Positions 10,312 through 19,647 of a stretch of DNA of 64,000 bases are shown here, piece after piece; positions within the stretch are counted from its first letter, which is position 1; every line of letters starts with the position of its first letter. The translations under genes were made by a program, and so were the position numbers. The stretch comes from Symsagittifera roscoffensis (lineage: Eukaryota; Xenacoelomorpha; Acoela; Convolutidae). Location: NCBI RefSeq assembly GCF_963678635.1, contig NC_087068.1:19161872-19225871 (forward strand), read 5' to 3'. The notes below the pieces were generated by a model. It saw nothing but the letters and a program-made list of their open reading frames with translations. It had not been told where the DNA came from and made no database searches.

Positions 10312-13300
10312 TCAATGTTCCATTTCCTCCTCCTGTGATGCTGACTCCGCACTTTCGGTTTCCGTGTCTTGTAGCACGTCGTTGGCTATCCTGACGCTGT
10401 TGGAAGCCGTCCTCCAACACATCTGCTCTTCTACCCTCTGTTTACAGCAAGGTAGGTGATCCACGTTGGATTCTCTGTTTCTGCAGAAACTGTTGTGGAG
10501 ACACAACGTCACGTTTCTCTCCAAATCTTCTTTCAGCATCTCTGCCTTCTCATTTCCACTACGCTCACTCGTTCTGGAAATTCTTTTCACGGCGGTGGTC
10601 ACTGCATTCCGATGAGTCACGAGAGCTCGCTTGAAAGCTCCTGCCCCAATGTCCAGCTGATATTCACTGTACACCCTGCCGTGCTTCGACATATGCTTTT
10701 TCGCATACTCGTACAACCATGCAGTCATGTTGGCTCTGAACCATGGCATCAATCGTTTTCTCGCCCATATCTTCTTCACTTCCATCGGAATGTTTAGAAC
10801 TTTGCACATTGTCTCAAAAAGATCTAAATCTTTTAGACAATCTAATTTCCGCAATTGTTCTCTCGTCGGCGCCTCCTGTCTATTATTTTCTCTCACATGA
10901 GCTTCCAGCCATCGTATCGCCATCATAACTCCCACTATCACTATTGTTACGGGCTGTGATGAATCTGGTAAACCCATGGAGAGCAGCTCTCCAGAGTCCC
11001 AGATCAACATCAGATTACTACGCTTGGGATACCACCAGGTCTGCAGCAAGCAGTGGCAAGGAAACTCATCATGCCTCAACATGATGCTCCTCCAATTACG
11101 TTTTCCCGAAGCTTCCAGCAATGGTTCCACTTCCATCATCACTCGGTGGATTTCATCATTCTCATCTACTGCATTGTAATCTGTGACAGTTGATCCTCCC
11201 TCATTCTGTTTTTCGAAGTCACTGAAGTTCCCGCTCACATATCCCATGAACTTCTTTCCTAGTATTGACTCCAACTCTTCTTTGGTTCTCTCTGGAATTG
11301 CTGAGAACATCTTACATAGTAACTCATAAGACTTTTCAGACATCCTCGCTAATCTCACACACTTCGGCACTGAGAAGGCTTGATCCACAATCGTTCTTGT
11401 ACTCTTTACGTCCACAGCTACGAAATGTACAGGATATCTGCTCTTGCACATTGGAGCCAACGTTGAACCCACCAAATATCGTGCTCCTGATGGTCTACAG
11501 TAAGTTTCGCTGTGTCTGATGTTCATCTCCGTTTCGATTGCTTCCCTCCATTTTCCTAGATATTTCTGCTCAGTCTGCAGAACTCCTGGGAATACTTCTA
11601 CGCTGATGGCTGTGACCATCTCATGTTTCTGTTCTAGATTCAATAGTGACTCTAAAGAACCAAACATGCTGTAGAATCCTAGTGCTGTCACTAGATTCAC
11701 ATCGGTTCCTCCATGGCAATCTGCTATCAGTTCCGTTTCCGTTCTTGCTTTCATCACTACATTTCCAAACAATACTGTCAACTGCTTGTGTTGTTTCTCC
11801 AGGGTTTTCACACAGTCTAGACTTCCACAAACGTGACCCTCTAGTCCACAGACTTCCGCCAGACAGCTACCAGCTTTGACCCAGTCTTCTGGTCCCCAGC
11901 CAGGCAACTCCACTTTATCTTCTCCGTTGCTCTTAGAGGCTGTTATCATCACATTATATATGATGTTGAGGTCACGCAGGTTACAGTCTGCATTCAGTTC
12001 CCTCTGTATGTCTTGTGTCGCCCGTAATATTGAGTCAGCGTTGGGACTAGGACACCATGATGGTCTCATCAATTCCCACACTGCCATCAAGCTCGTTCTC
12101 AGTAATTCATCTGAGAATCCCAACCCAAACTCCACTCTCTTGTCGGATTTTGGTACTGAAGGTGCAGTCACCTCTTCTTCCAAGACCAGTCCCAATCTGG
12201 CCTGTGGATTGTTAACGCTCTTAATCGTTAAAATTCTGGACGTCCAGAATCTTAGCAACACCGCCTGCTCGTAATCGAAGAAGCAATCGCGTATGTCTTC
12301 ACTCAGGAAAGGGTTGTACGCTATCCCTATGATCCCGGATACGTAGCTATACGATTTCTTCTTGATTTTTCCACAGTATTCACTGGATTTCGGCAATGCC
12401 CCCATAGATTCTTTAGCGAGTCTCAGCTCCTTGTTTGAGAATCTCCTGATTTCGTCTATCTTTCTCATGGGTTCTAATTCCTCGGGTTCTTTCATGTTCA
12501 CCCTCATCGGTTTACTTTGCTGCATATCCAGCAGTGCTAGCAAGAATAAGGCTTTCGCTCGCTCATCACCTTCCCTCAACATCTTAACACAAGTGTTCAA
12601 TGCCGGTACTGAAATCTGCTCTATCAGAAATCGAATGAAACAGAGAGCATCTCTCCGCTTCGCACACGCTACTGCTGCTCCCTCCTGGACTATCAGATCC
12701 CTCAGATTCGTCATAAGGAACACCTTTTCTTCTTTTGACCTTTTTCTTTCCTCTGAGCAATATTCTTCGCGAGTCAGTCCCATCATGCACCAGGCGAGCC
12801 TGAGTTGTAACTCTGTCCTTACGTAAGGTACTGCCACGAGAGCATGTATTCTTGGCGTATTCCTCATTTCTTCTTCGAAATACCTCAATACTACTGCTTT
12901 CCATGGAAAGCTCACTAACTGCTCGATCGTCTCCGCCTGTACGTCAGACGACGCCAAAGTTCCATACGCCTTCTGCTTGAGGGTGGTGCCTTGCAACATT
13001 GTTTCCACATAACCCTCCATGGCTTTTTCGTCTTCCAGGGCCATTACATACCCTCTAGCCGAGTTTCGGTATTCCAACATCTCCATGTATCCACCGGTGG
13101 GTTCATCTATCGACACTGTCTCCGACACGGTTAGTCGGTTGTATTCCACTGGTGTTAGTTGTCCTGCAACACTTCCCTTTCCATGATTCATGGGAGATGG
13201 CTTGAAGTCCCTCATTTTGCTCTCTCCACATTGGCTGAGTATTTCCATTTCTAACGTTGCTCCAGTCAGAGTGCGGTCACTCCTTTTGGATTTAAAACCG

Positions 13301-16300
13301 GTTGACTTTATCCCCGCCATGAGAATGGGTGGCACCATCGCTATATCGGTTAATATTCTATCTGTGCCAGACATTTGATAATCACCTTGCCCCAAATCCA
13401 TGACTTCTTCGACTCGCTTCCTTTTCGCTGAGTTACCAGCTTTCATCGATATTTCTGAATCCACTTTTGTCTTTCCAATTCTCCTCGGCATCACTCTGCT
13501 GCCTAACTTCATTTTCATCGCATTGATTTTATCAATCACCATTTTCAATCGCATCGTTCCTCTCCTGGTCCTTGACAGGTACACCACCTCTCCTTCATCG
13601 TCCTGCGGTGTCATCTTGATGGGAGAATTCGCTTCACTCTCATCAGTGGCTGAGTCGATCAATAACTCACTCAGTCTCCCTTCACACTCATCAAGCTTGT
13701 CAAGTACTTCTCTCATCAAGGGTTGATTGAGACCTGTTTTGAGGATGGATTGGGTCCCATAGCTCTGAACCACAGTCCAGACTTCTTCCATGAACGCCAC
13801 TCTGTCCAGCTTACATCTCGTCCTACTCTCGTGGTCTCGGTGATGTACTTCCCATTCTTCTTCGGGCAGCGTTCCCAAGAAAGGTACTCTGGCTGAAGCC
13901 TCTATTCTTCTCCTCCGAGGTGATTCCATGAGGATTCTCTGGTCGTTATTTCTTGAATTGCCAGGAGAGCTGCTCTCCGGCAAATTCCGTTTCATTTCCA
14001 TAAAGGCTGATGGAGGTTCCAGTGTCGAGATGCCTTCATCCGCTGGCTCAGTCGTTTCCAACGTGTCTGCATTATTCTCAAGATCACTGAAGATATTGAA
14101 ATCCAGGCTGGATGTTCCTCCTGTCGATGCCCTGTCGTCTTCCCCACCAGCTTGATCTTGTTGCATGGGTTCTTCCGTCTGACGGCTTCCACCCTGTCCG
14201 TCATCTCCTTCTGACTTATCCTTGTTCCAGCTCGATGGTCCTTGTTCGTCATTGTCGGCTTCTTCCTGGAATCTCGGTATGAGCAATGTACCGGCTGATT
14301 TGTCTTCCTCTTCTCCATGGACCACTTTGATTTCTTCACAGCCGAATGGTGCTAGGAAGGTTCTCGTCTGCAATACTCCTCCCACTTTCATCTCCTTTTT
14401 CACACTGGTCAGGATTAATGAGGCTTCAGGTAATTCTGTCCTGCCTCTCATTCTCATCGGAGTTAAGCCTAGTTCCTTCCATTCTTCATCAAATCTTCCA
14501 GGCTTGGGAGTAGCAGCGTTGCTTATTCGCCTTCTCGTCGCTTGATCCGTGTATGCAAATCGCGAGTACTGTAACACGGCGGCATTTCTCCCCACGAAGT
14601 ATGGATCCATCGTCACCGACAAATTCCCTACTCTCCTTTCATTGGTTTCGAATGCTCTCAATCTAGGAGTTTGTACTACGGAGACTGCTCCGAGCAGCAT
14701 CCTTCTTATCAGAGGGAATTCAGGGATTGCTTCCGGTAGCTTCTTGTAATCGCCCCAGTCCTTCGTCTCTTCTCTCACTTTGTGATAGGCTGCTGTGAGA
14801 CGAGGCACTCTGGTCATTTCACCATTCGTTTTGTCATAGGGTCTCAAATTCCAAAGCTTTGGAAACACCTCGATGTGTCCTCTTTCTACTTCTCCCATGC
14901 GGTCACGGAAGTGATCGTCAAAATTGATGATCGTCATTTCTGGCTCTGATATCTTCGCAAACAACAGATCTTCACTCATGAGTTCCCGCAATGTGTTCTG
15001 CTCACACCAGTTCAGTGTACTACCGTCCACTGCCGATATGAGGTTCAGGTGCAGCACCGACCTCCTATATGCTTCCACTTTAACGTCAGGGAACGCAAAC
15101 GTGACTGCTGGTCCATAGATCACTGTCACGAACTCCGTGACTCCTCTGATCAGCGCCAAGGGATCGGTTCTCATAGCTAAGCTCAAATCTGTTAATAGCG
15201 GCATGCCTCCAACATGTCGTCTAACATCTTCCTTTCTTTCAATTGTCTCGTCTTCTCCGGTTCCAAAGCGATTTTGCTGCAAGAGATATTGGATAAGAGT
15301 GTGTCTCAGGTCTCTTATTTTGTTCCACGAGTCCGTGGATTTCTTCATATCCAGATTCCTCACTCTCTCTTTCATCTGCTCTGGACAACGTGCCAGTTTC
15401 ATTAGTCCTCCCAAGTTTCCGTGAGTTATTGCGATCAATGTCAGAAGTCCATCTAGTCGCAGGTTCTGTATTCCATCCGTAAGCAGTATCGCCGGTCCTT
15501 TCACGAAACTCTCCGCTCCGAATGTCACGAACAAGGCTATTAATTCCACTATCGATACTTTCACTACTGCTTGGAGGAATTCCTTTATCAAATAGTGCGA
15601 GACTTTCGGGTAAACTTTTGCCAAGAAGGACGCGATCCATCCGGCTCCCAACCCTTCTAGCATGCTGTCTGTCCTTTCAAATCCCTCCTGTCCCTTCACT
15701 TCCTGGGTCCAGAAGGTTTCCAGAGTAATCTGACACATTCTGTTCACGAACTCAGCTGTCTTTTCTCCGGCGTTTTCCGCCAGGTTCACCTCCTTCAACA
15801 AGTAGGCGTGTATCTTAGTGATCATTACTGGGCCTTGCTGAAAAGCATCTGCACCCAATGCCACTACTCTAGGATTCAGGTGTAGCCACTGGTTTGCTTC
15901 CGGCTTGGTTCTCAGCACCATCGCTTCCAGATGAGCTCTCGTCTCCAGAGAATTCTTTCTTCTCGTGTCTTCACTCGCCACTTCCATTGCTCGGAACCAC
16001 AAGTCGTTGGACATTGCCGTGATCACTCGATGGTCATCATCTATTCCTGGTTTCAGTTTGAGTTGCCGACTGAAGTTGGACAGTTCCAACCCCAGCACTT
16101 CGTCCAACACCAACATGTGTAGCGCGTGGTCCTTGAATCCTCTCATCGCGTTTGAGATATCTGACCATACTGCAGGCAGTTCAGCCTTAACTGGCCTCAG
16201 GTTCTCCATTTCTATCATGCGATTCGGGGCTGATATGATCACATCATATTTTCCTTCCGAAAGTAAGGCTACCATTGCATACACAAATTTCAGTCCATCC

Positions 16301-19257
16301 GGGAGATGTGCATATCCCGGAGACAACGCAAATACTACTCTCAACGTCACTTTATTGAATGATCCATCCTTCGTCGCATCCACCACTTCACCCATCGACT
16401 CCAGGATGTCTTTTATCGCTGGCCATACTGCGTTTTCTGCTGTTGCAGGATCTCTGAGCCTGCTCAGAAAACCTCTACTGTGTAGATGGTCATTGATACC
16501 AGCAAACACAATCGTTATCGGGTTCATTTCTGTCTGCCTTTGTACCCCTATAGCCAATGACACTGATTGCAATAGGTCTAGGTCAACTGCGGCCAGCATT
16601 ATGACGTCCGGCCAAAACAAAGACTTAGAGGTGTACACGAACTCTGAATTCGCTACTACCATGATTTTGGCCTTTCTCATCTCTGCTTTGTCGTAGGCGG
16701 CGAAGATGGTCTCATCTTTCTTTATCGCTGTCAATCCGCCATATCTCTGGGCATCACCATCTTGGTTCACTACTTTTGGGTACACTCTCTCCTTCACATG
16801 ACCAGGTGGTGTCGTCAATTGCCTAAATATCTTCACGTGTTGTCCAATCGGCGCTCTCGCCGTCAGGAATCTTCCTGGCCTTTCTTCACGATTCCTCTCA
16901 TCATGGTTCAATCTCACATCTTGCAACGGTCTTGCATTCACAGGTCCCATTGTGTTGTTGGAGGGCAGTCCCTCCAAGTCGGCAAATCTCAAGGCCGTCG
17001 TGGAGCTGAAATTTATGCTAGCGGCTATCAACCAGTCTACGCCGGTTATCGAGTACAATCTGCTGACGGATAGCGTCGCTCCATTCAGCATCCTCCTTGC
17101 ATCTTCGATGAAGCTCACTCTCTGTAGGTCCAGCTTCATTAGTTCGTCTTTGTATATATGCCAAGGAGACGGTATGGATCGCGACCACATCAATGAGCCT
17201 CTGCTCGGTCTCTCCTCTTGACTGGTACTCGTCGTCTCCGATCTAGTGTCCGATCTAGATGTGCCTGCTACTTCTTCGATTGGTTGGTTGACAGGTCCTA
17301 TCCTTCTCCTAGGATGAATTGTCCTCCTCATCGGTGCTTCTCCCAACCAATCCTGTACGTCTGTTCTTCGACCTGGTTCACTGGAGCTTTGTTGCCGGTA
17401 ATTTGTGACGGCTGGGACCGTACCCAAGCGTGTTTCCAGGTTAGGAGGCACAAAGGTGGTGATCACCGTATCACTCACCGTTCCCTCTTCCTTCAGTACT
17501 CCTGTGTCAAAGAGTTCTGCTTCCAGCTCATCCAGCCGTTCTTGGAAGACTCGATTCAACCAAGCTTGTCCTTCGACACTGTCGAAGTGGATGCCATCTG
17601 TGGTCAGTCTGGCTTGATCCATGGCTCTCAATTCATGTTCAATGTCCATGAGGATCATTCTTCCGGCATTTCGATTTGCTAGGTTTCTCAAGATGTTGTT
17701 CCATCTCATGACTCCCTCGTTGTGCCTTCTTCCTGATGCTGTCAGGCTTCTTGCGTTCATTGGCACCGTGCAAACGGTCAGTACCGCGCAACTGAACTTC
17801 TGCCAGAGAGTAGTGAACAAACACACCATCATTGATTCCCACAGTGCTTCCTGCTCATCTGATCCTCTGGAGATATCATTCGTCCCAACTAAGATCATCA
17901 CATTGGGTATCTTCCCTGGATTCATCAGCTCCACCATGCGATATAATTGGGCAATCGTCGCGCCTCCAAAGGCCATCACCGTGGTGACCCATGAGGTCCT
18001 CAAATTCGACAGCACTCTGACTAAGCTGTCTCCCAATATCAGGTGAGATGTCCCGAGTGGTGGTTGCTGCAGGTTCACAGCCGGGCTCCAGGTAGCTCGA
18101 TTGAAGCAGGCCCTCGGATCTGTCTCCGGAACTCCCGTGAAATTATACTTCAATTGATTATTCTTCTGCACGTCTATTACACGAGACACTTTCTTCGCTG
18201 GCATCTTCCTTACTTTCCTCTCTGGGATTCTCGAGTTCCCCATGAGTGGTGTCACGTTACTCATCCCTTGTCTGATTACTGTCTGGGAGAGTTGTACTCT
18301 GCCCGTATCGTCAATCGTTCCATAGGGTGCAGTGACCCCGGAACCTGGTGCATTCTTGTTAGCGACCAATCGTCCAGCTGTCTCTATCAGTTTTCTCACT
18401 GTCTGTTCTACGACGGGATCACCCAAGGTGTCACTAGGATCCGGGATTGTTACTCGGTTCGTCTCTGCTGGAAGCCGTGTCTCCGTTGTTTGACTCAGTT
18501 CTCGAGGTGTCAAGAGCTCCATCGGGGACTGCCCACGAGGAATATCCCTTGCAGGTATCACTTTCTCCACGGCCGTTGTCAACGCCACCTGCTCCGATCG
18601 CTCTTTGTATTCCTGCCTTAAGCGTTCGATCTCTTGACCCTGCTTTTTATTGCAGTCTTCAAACAACTTTCTCCACATGTCCCGATCTTCCTCCATCTGG
18701 AGCATGCTTCTGGTCATCTCGTCCAGCTCCTTCTTCGTACTTCTCAGCTGATCATTCATCTCGTCCAGATCTTGTATGGTTTGGTTCGTCTGAACCTTCT
18801 GTGTTACTTTCGCCCTTTTTGGTGGCACAGCTGCTCTCAGTGGTGAACCAGACGAGGTCGCCTCGCTGTTCATCTCCCGATGCATTCTCGTCAGCCCAGG
18901 TTTAGGCTTAGAGGGCATTGGCATCTCACCTGGTTGGTATGTCCTAGGACTTCCCAATCCAGGCTCATTCGCCAAGTCACTCCCTGAGAGAGCCCCGTTT
19001 CTCCACCTCATCACTCTCATGTTCGGGCGGTCTAGTACTCTCCTCTCTCCATATGCTGCCATCAACATGACTTCCGTGGGGTGGTCCCCACGGTTGTCGT
19101 GCCCCAAGATGTTGATCAGGGCGGTCAGCAACATGACCACCTCTGGGTCCTCCAGAGCGAAGTCTCGTTCGATCAGCCGACGATAGATCGCATCTACCAT
19201 CGGTCCTACATATGCCTCTGCCAGGTCCATCAATTCATCCAGGTTGAAGTTGTCCAT
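10312..19257 (-). CDS. Element B second frame: 2981-residue protein with an SGNH/GDSL hydrolase domain
   Basis: This separate frame lies 390 bases downstream of gag-pol, starting at its own ATG. Residues 165-225 read as a coiled coil. Residues about 400-590 are an SGNH (GDSL-type) hydrolase: block I G409-D-S-L with S411 as nucleophile, a glycine-rich AFGGA block II, block III G458-T-N-D, and block V D554-G-I-H557-F. Around residues 860-1110 a second region repeats the pattern loosely (GIND at 920-923) and may be a degenerate SGNH-like fold. An acidic low-complexity stretch lies near 1600-1720, followed by basic clusters such as AKRKRVEE. The remaining two thousand residues match no family I know. 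There is no signal peptide or convincing fusion/envelope signature, so it is not a recognisable Env. SGNH domains act as esterases or deacylases; the substrate here is unknown. Expression may need a spliced or separate transcript, as some LTR elements use for downstream frames. Confidence 0.85.
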   Translation of the reverse strand: MDNFNLDELMDLAEAYVGPMVDAIYRRLIERDFALEDPEVVMLLTALINILGHDNRGDHPTEVMLMAAYGERRVLDRPNMRVMRWRNGALSGSDLANEPGLGSPRTYQPGEMPMPSKPKPGLTRMHREMNSEATSSGSPLRAAVPPKRAKVTQKVQTNQTIQDLDEMNDQLRSTKKELDEMTRSMLQMEEDRDMWRKLFEDCNKKQGQEIERLRQEYKERSEQVALTTAVEKVIPARDIPRGQSPMELLTPRELSQTTETRLPAETNRVTIPDPSDTLGDPVVEQTVRKLIETAGRLVANKNAPGSGVTAPYGTIDDTGRVQLSQTVIRQGMSNVTPLMGNSRIPERKVRKMPAKKVSRVIDVQKNNQLKYNFTGVPETDPRACFNRATWSPAVNLQQPPLGTSHLILGDSLVRVLSNLRTSWVTTVMAFGGATIAQLYRMVELMNPGKIPNVMILVGTNDISRGSDEQEALWESMMVCLFTTLWQKFSCAVLTVCTVPMNARSLTASGRRHNEGVMRWNNILRNLANRNAGRMILMDIEHELRAMDQARLTTDGIHFDSVEGQAWLNRVFQERLDELEAELFDTGVLKEEGTVSDTVITTFVPPNLETRLGTVPAVTNYRQQSSSEPGRRTDVQDWLGEAPMRRTIHPRRRIGPVNQPIEEVAGTSRSDTRSETTSTSQEERPSRGSLMWSRSIPSPWHIYKDELMKLDLQRVSFIEDARRMLNGATLSVSRLYSITGVDWLIAASINFSSTTALRFADLEGLPSNNTMGPVNARPLQDVRLNHDERNREERPGRFLTARAPIGQHVKIFRQLTTPPGHVKERVYPKVVNQDGDAQRYGGLTAIKKDETIFAAYDKAEMRKAKIMVVANSEFVYTSKSLFWPDVIMLAAVDLDLLQSVSLAIGVQRQTEMNPITIVFAGINDHLHSRGFLSRLRDPATAENAVWPAIKDILESMGEVVDATKDGSFNKVTLRVVFALSPGYAHLPDGLKFVYAMVALLSEGKYDVIISAPNRMIEMENLRPVKAELPAVWSDISNAMRGFKDHALHMLVLDEVLGLELSNFSRQLKLKPGIDDDHRVITAMSNDLWFRAMEVASEDTRRKNSLETRAHLEAMVLRTKPEANQWLHLNPRVVALGADAFQQGPVMITKIHAYLLKEVNLAENAGEKTAEFVNRMCQITLETFWTQEVKGQEGFERTDSMLEGLGAGWIASFLAKVYPKVSHYLIKEFLQAVVKVSIVELIALFVTFGAESFVKGPAILLTDGIQNLRLDGLLTLIAITHGNLGGLMKLARCPEQMKERVRNLDMKKSTDSWNKIRDLRHTLIQYLLQQNRFGTGEDETIERKEDVRRHVGGMPLLTDLSLAMRTDPLALIRGVTEFVTVIYGPAVTFAFPDVKVEAYRRSVLHLNLISAVDGSTLNWCEQNTLRELMSEDLLFAKISEPEMTIINFDDHFRDRMGEVERGHIEVFPKLWNLRPYDKTNGEMTRVPRLTAAYHKVREETKDWGDYKKLPEAIPEFPLIRRMLLGAVSVVQTPRLRAFETNERRVGNLSVTMDPYFVGRNAAVLQYSRFAYTDQATRRRISNAATPKPGRFDEEWKELGLTPMRMRGRTELPEASLILTSVKKEMKVGGVLQTRTFLAPFGCEEIKVVHGEEEDKSAGTLLIPRFQEEADNDEQGPSSWNKDKSEGDDGQGGSRQTEEPMQQDQAGGEDDRASTGGTSSLDFNIFSDLENNADTLETTEPADEGISTLEPPSAFMEMKRNLPESSSPGNSRNNDQRILMESPRRRRIEASARVPFLGTLPEEEWEVHHRDHESRTRCKLDRVAFMEEVWTVVQSYGTQSILKTGLNQPLMREVLDKLDECEGRLSELLIDSATDESEANSPIKMTPQDDEGEVVYLSRTRRGTMRLKMVIDKINAMKMKLGSRVMPRRIGKTKVDSEISMKAGNSAKRKRVEEVMDLGQGDYQMSGTDRILTDIAMVPPILMAGIKSTGFKSKRSDRTLTGATLEMEILSQCGESKMRDFKPSPMNHGKGSVAGQLTPVEYNRLTVSETVSIDEPTGGYMEMLEYRNSARGYVMALEDEKAMEGYVETMLQGTTLKQKAYGTLASSDVQAETIEQLVSFPWKAVVLRYFEEEMRNTPRIHALVAVPYVRTELQLRLAWCMMGLTREEYCSEERKRSKEEKVFLMTNLRDLIVQEGAAVACAKRRDALCFIRFLIEQISVPALNTCVKMLREGDERAKALFLLALLDMQQSKPMRVNMKEPEELEPMRKIDEIRRFSNKELRLAKESMGALPKSSEYCGKIKKKSYSYVSGIIGIAYNPFLSEDIRDCFFDYEQAVLLRFWTSRILTIKSVNNPQARLGLVLEEEVTAPSVPKSDKRVEFGLGFSDELLRTSLMAVWELMRPSWCPSPNADSILRATQDIQRELNADCNLRDLNIIYNVMITASKSNGEDKVELPGWGPEDWVKAGSCLAEVCGLEGHVCGSLDCVKTLEKQHKQLTVLFGNVVMKARTETELIADCHGGTDVNLVTALGFYSMFGSLESLLNLEQKHEMVTAISVEVFPGVLQTEQKYLGKWREAIETEMNIRHSETYCRPSGARYLVGSTLAPMCKSRYPVHFVAVDVKSTRTIVDQAFSVPKCVRLARMSEKSYELLCKMFSAIPERTKEELESILGKKFMGYVSGNFSDFEKQNEGGSTVTDYNAVDENDEIHRVMMEVEPLLEASGKRNWRSIMLRHDEFPCHCLLQTWWYPKRSNLMLIWDSGELLSMGLPDSSQPVTIVIVGVMMAIRWLEAHVRENNRQEAPTREQLRKLDCLKDLDLFETMCKVLNIPMEVKKIWARKRLMPWFRANMTAWLYEYAKKHMSKHGRVYSEYQLDIGAGAFKRALVTHRNAVTTAVKRISRTSERSGNEKAEMLKEDLERNVTLCLHNSFCRNRESNVDHLPCCKQRVEEQMCWRTASNSVRIANDVLQDTETESAESASQEEEMEH

Positions 19258-19647
19258 TCTATTCTTTTCAAGTTTGATTTGCTTCGATTCTTTGACTCAA
19301 GTGAGTAATTTATATGATCAATCAGGATCTAGAAAAGAAATCACGAATGTCACACTTGTCAGTTTCACCTTAACTTATATCGTTAAAATTTGCTTAAAAC
19401 AGTTCAGATAAAAAGATATTTATCCTAAAATTTGTTAAAATCAATTGGTTTCTAAAATTTTGGAATTCGACCTAAGATTGGACAGTCCAAACTTTGGATC
19501 TATTCCCAAGATCGTCATTCAGTTGTTCATGGTCACTAACCCCTACTTACCCATGATCTTAATAACCTAACACATAACATAACATAACACACATATCACA
19601 TGTTACACACAACTTAATCTGTGGCCTAACACTCTTTCACACTTCAC
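19258..19647 (-). other. Spacer between the two frames of element B
   Basis: This AT-rich spacer of 390 bases includes a short ACATAACATAAC-type simple stretch near 19570-19600. It has no frame of its own. It must hold whatever allows the downstream frame to be translated (splice acceptor, internal promoter or reinitiation), but I cannot identify which. Confidence 0.6.

Noticed and set aside
10211-10420. Short minus-strand frame overlapping the end of the second frame of element B.
   Set aside because: It is out of frame with the long coding region, arginine/lysine-rich by composition, and has no recognisable domain.
15965-16696. Plus-strand open stretch of 243 codons.
   Set aside because: It is an antisense shadow of the long minus-strand coding frame; its serine/leucine-rich composition is typical of such shadows.
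10312-19257. Second frame considered as a retroviral-type envelope.
   Set aside because: No signal peptide, no clear membrane anchor, no cysteine-rich ectodomain pattern, and an SGNH domain near the N-terminus.
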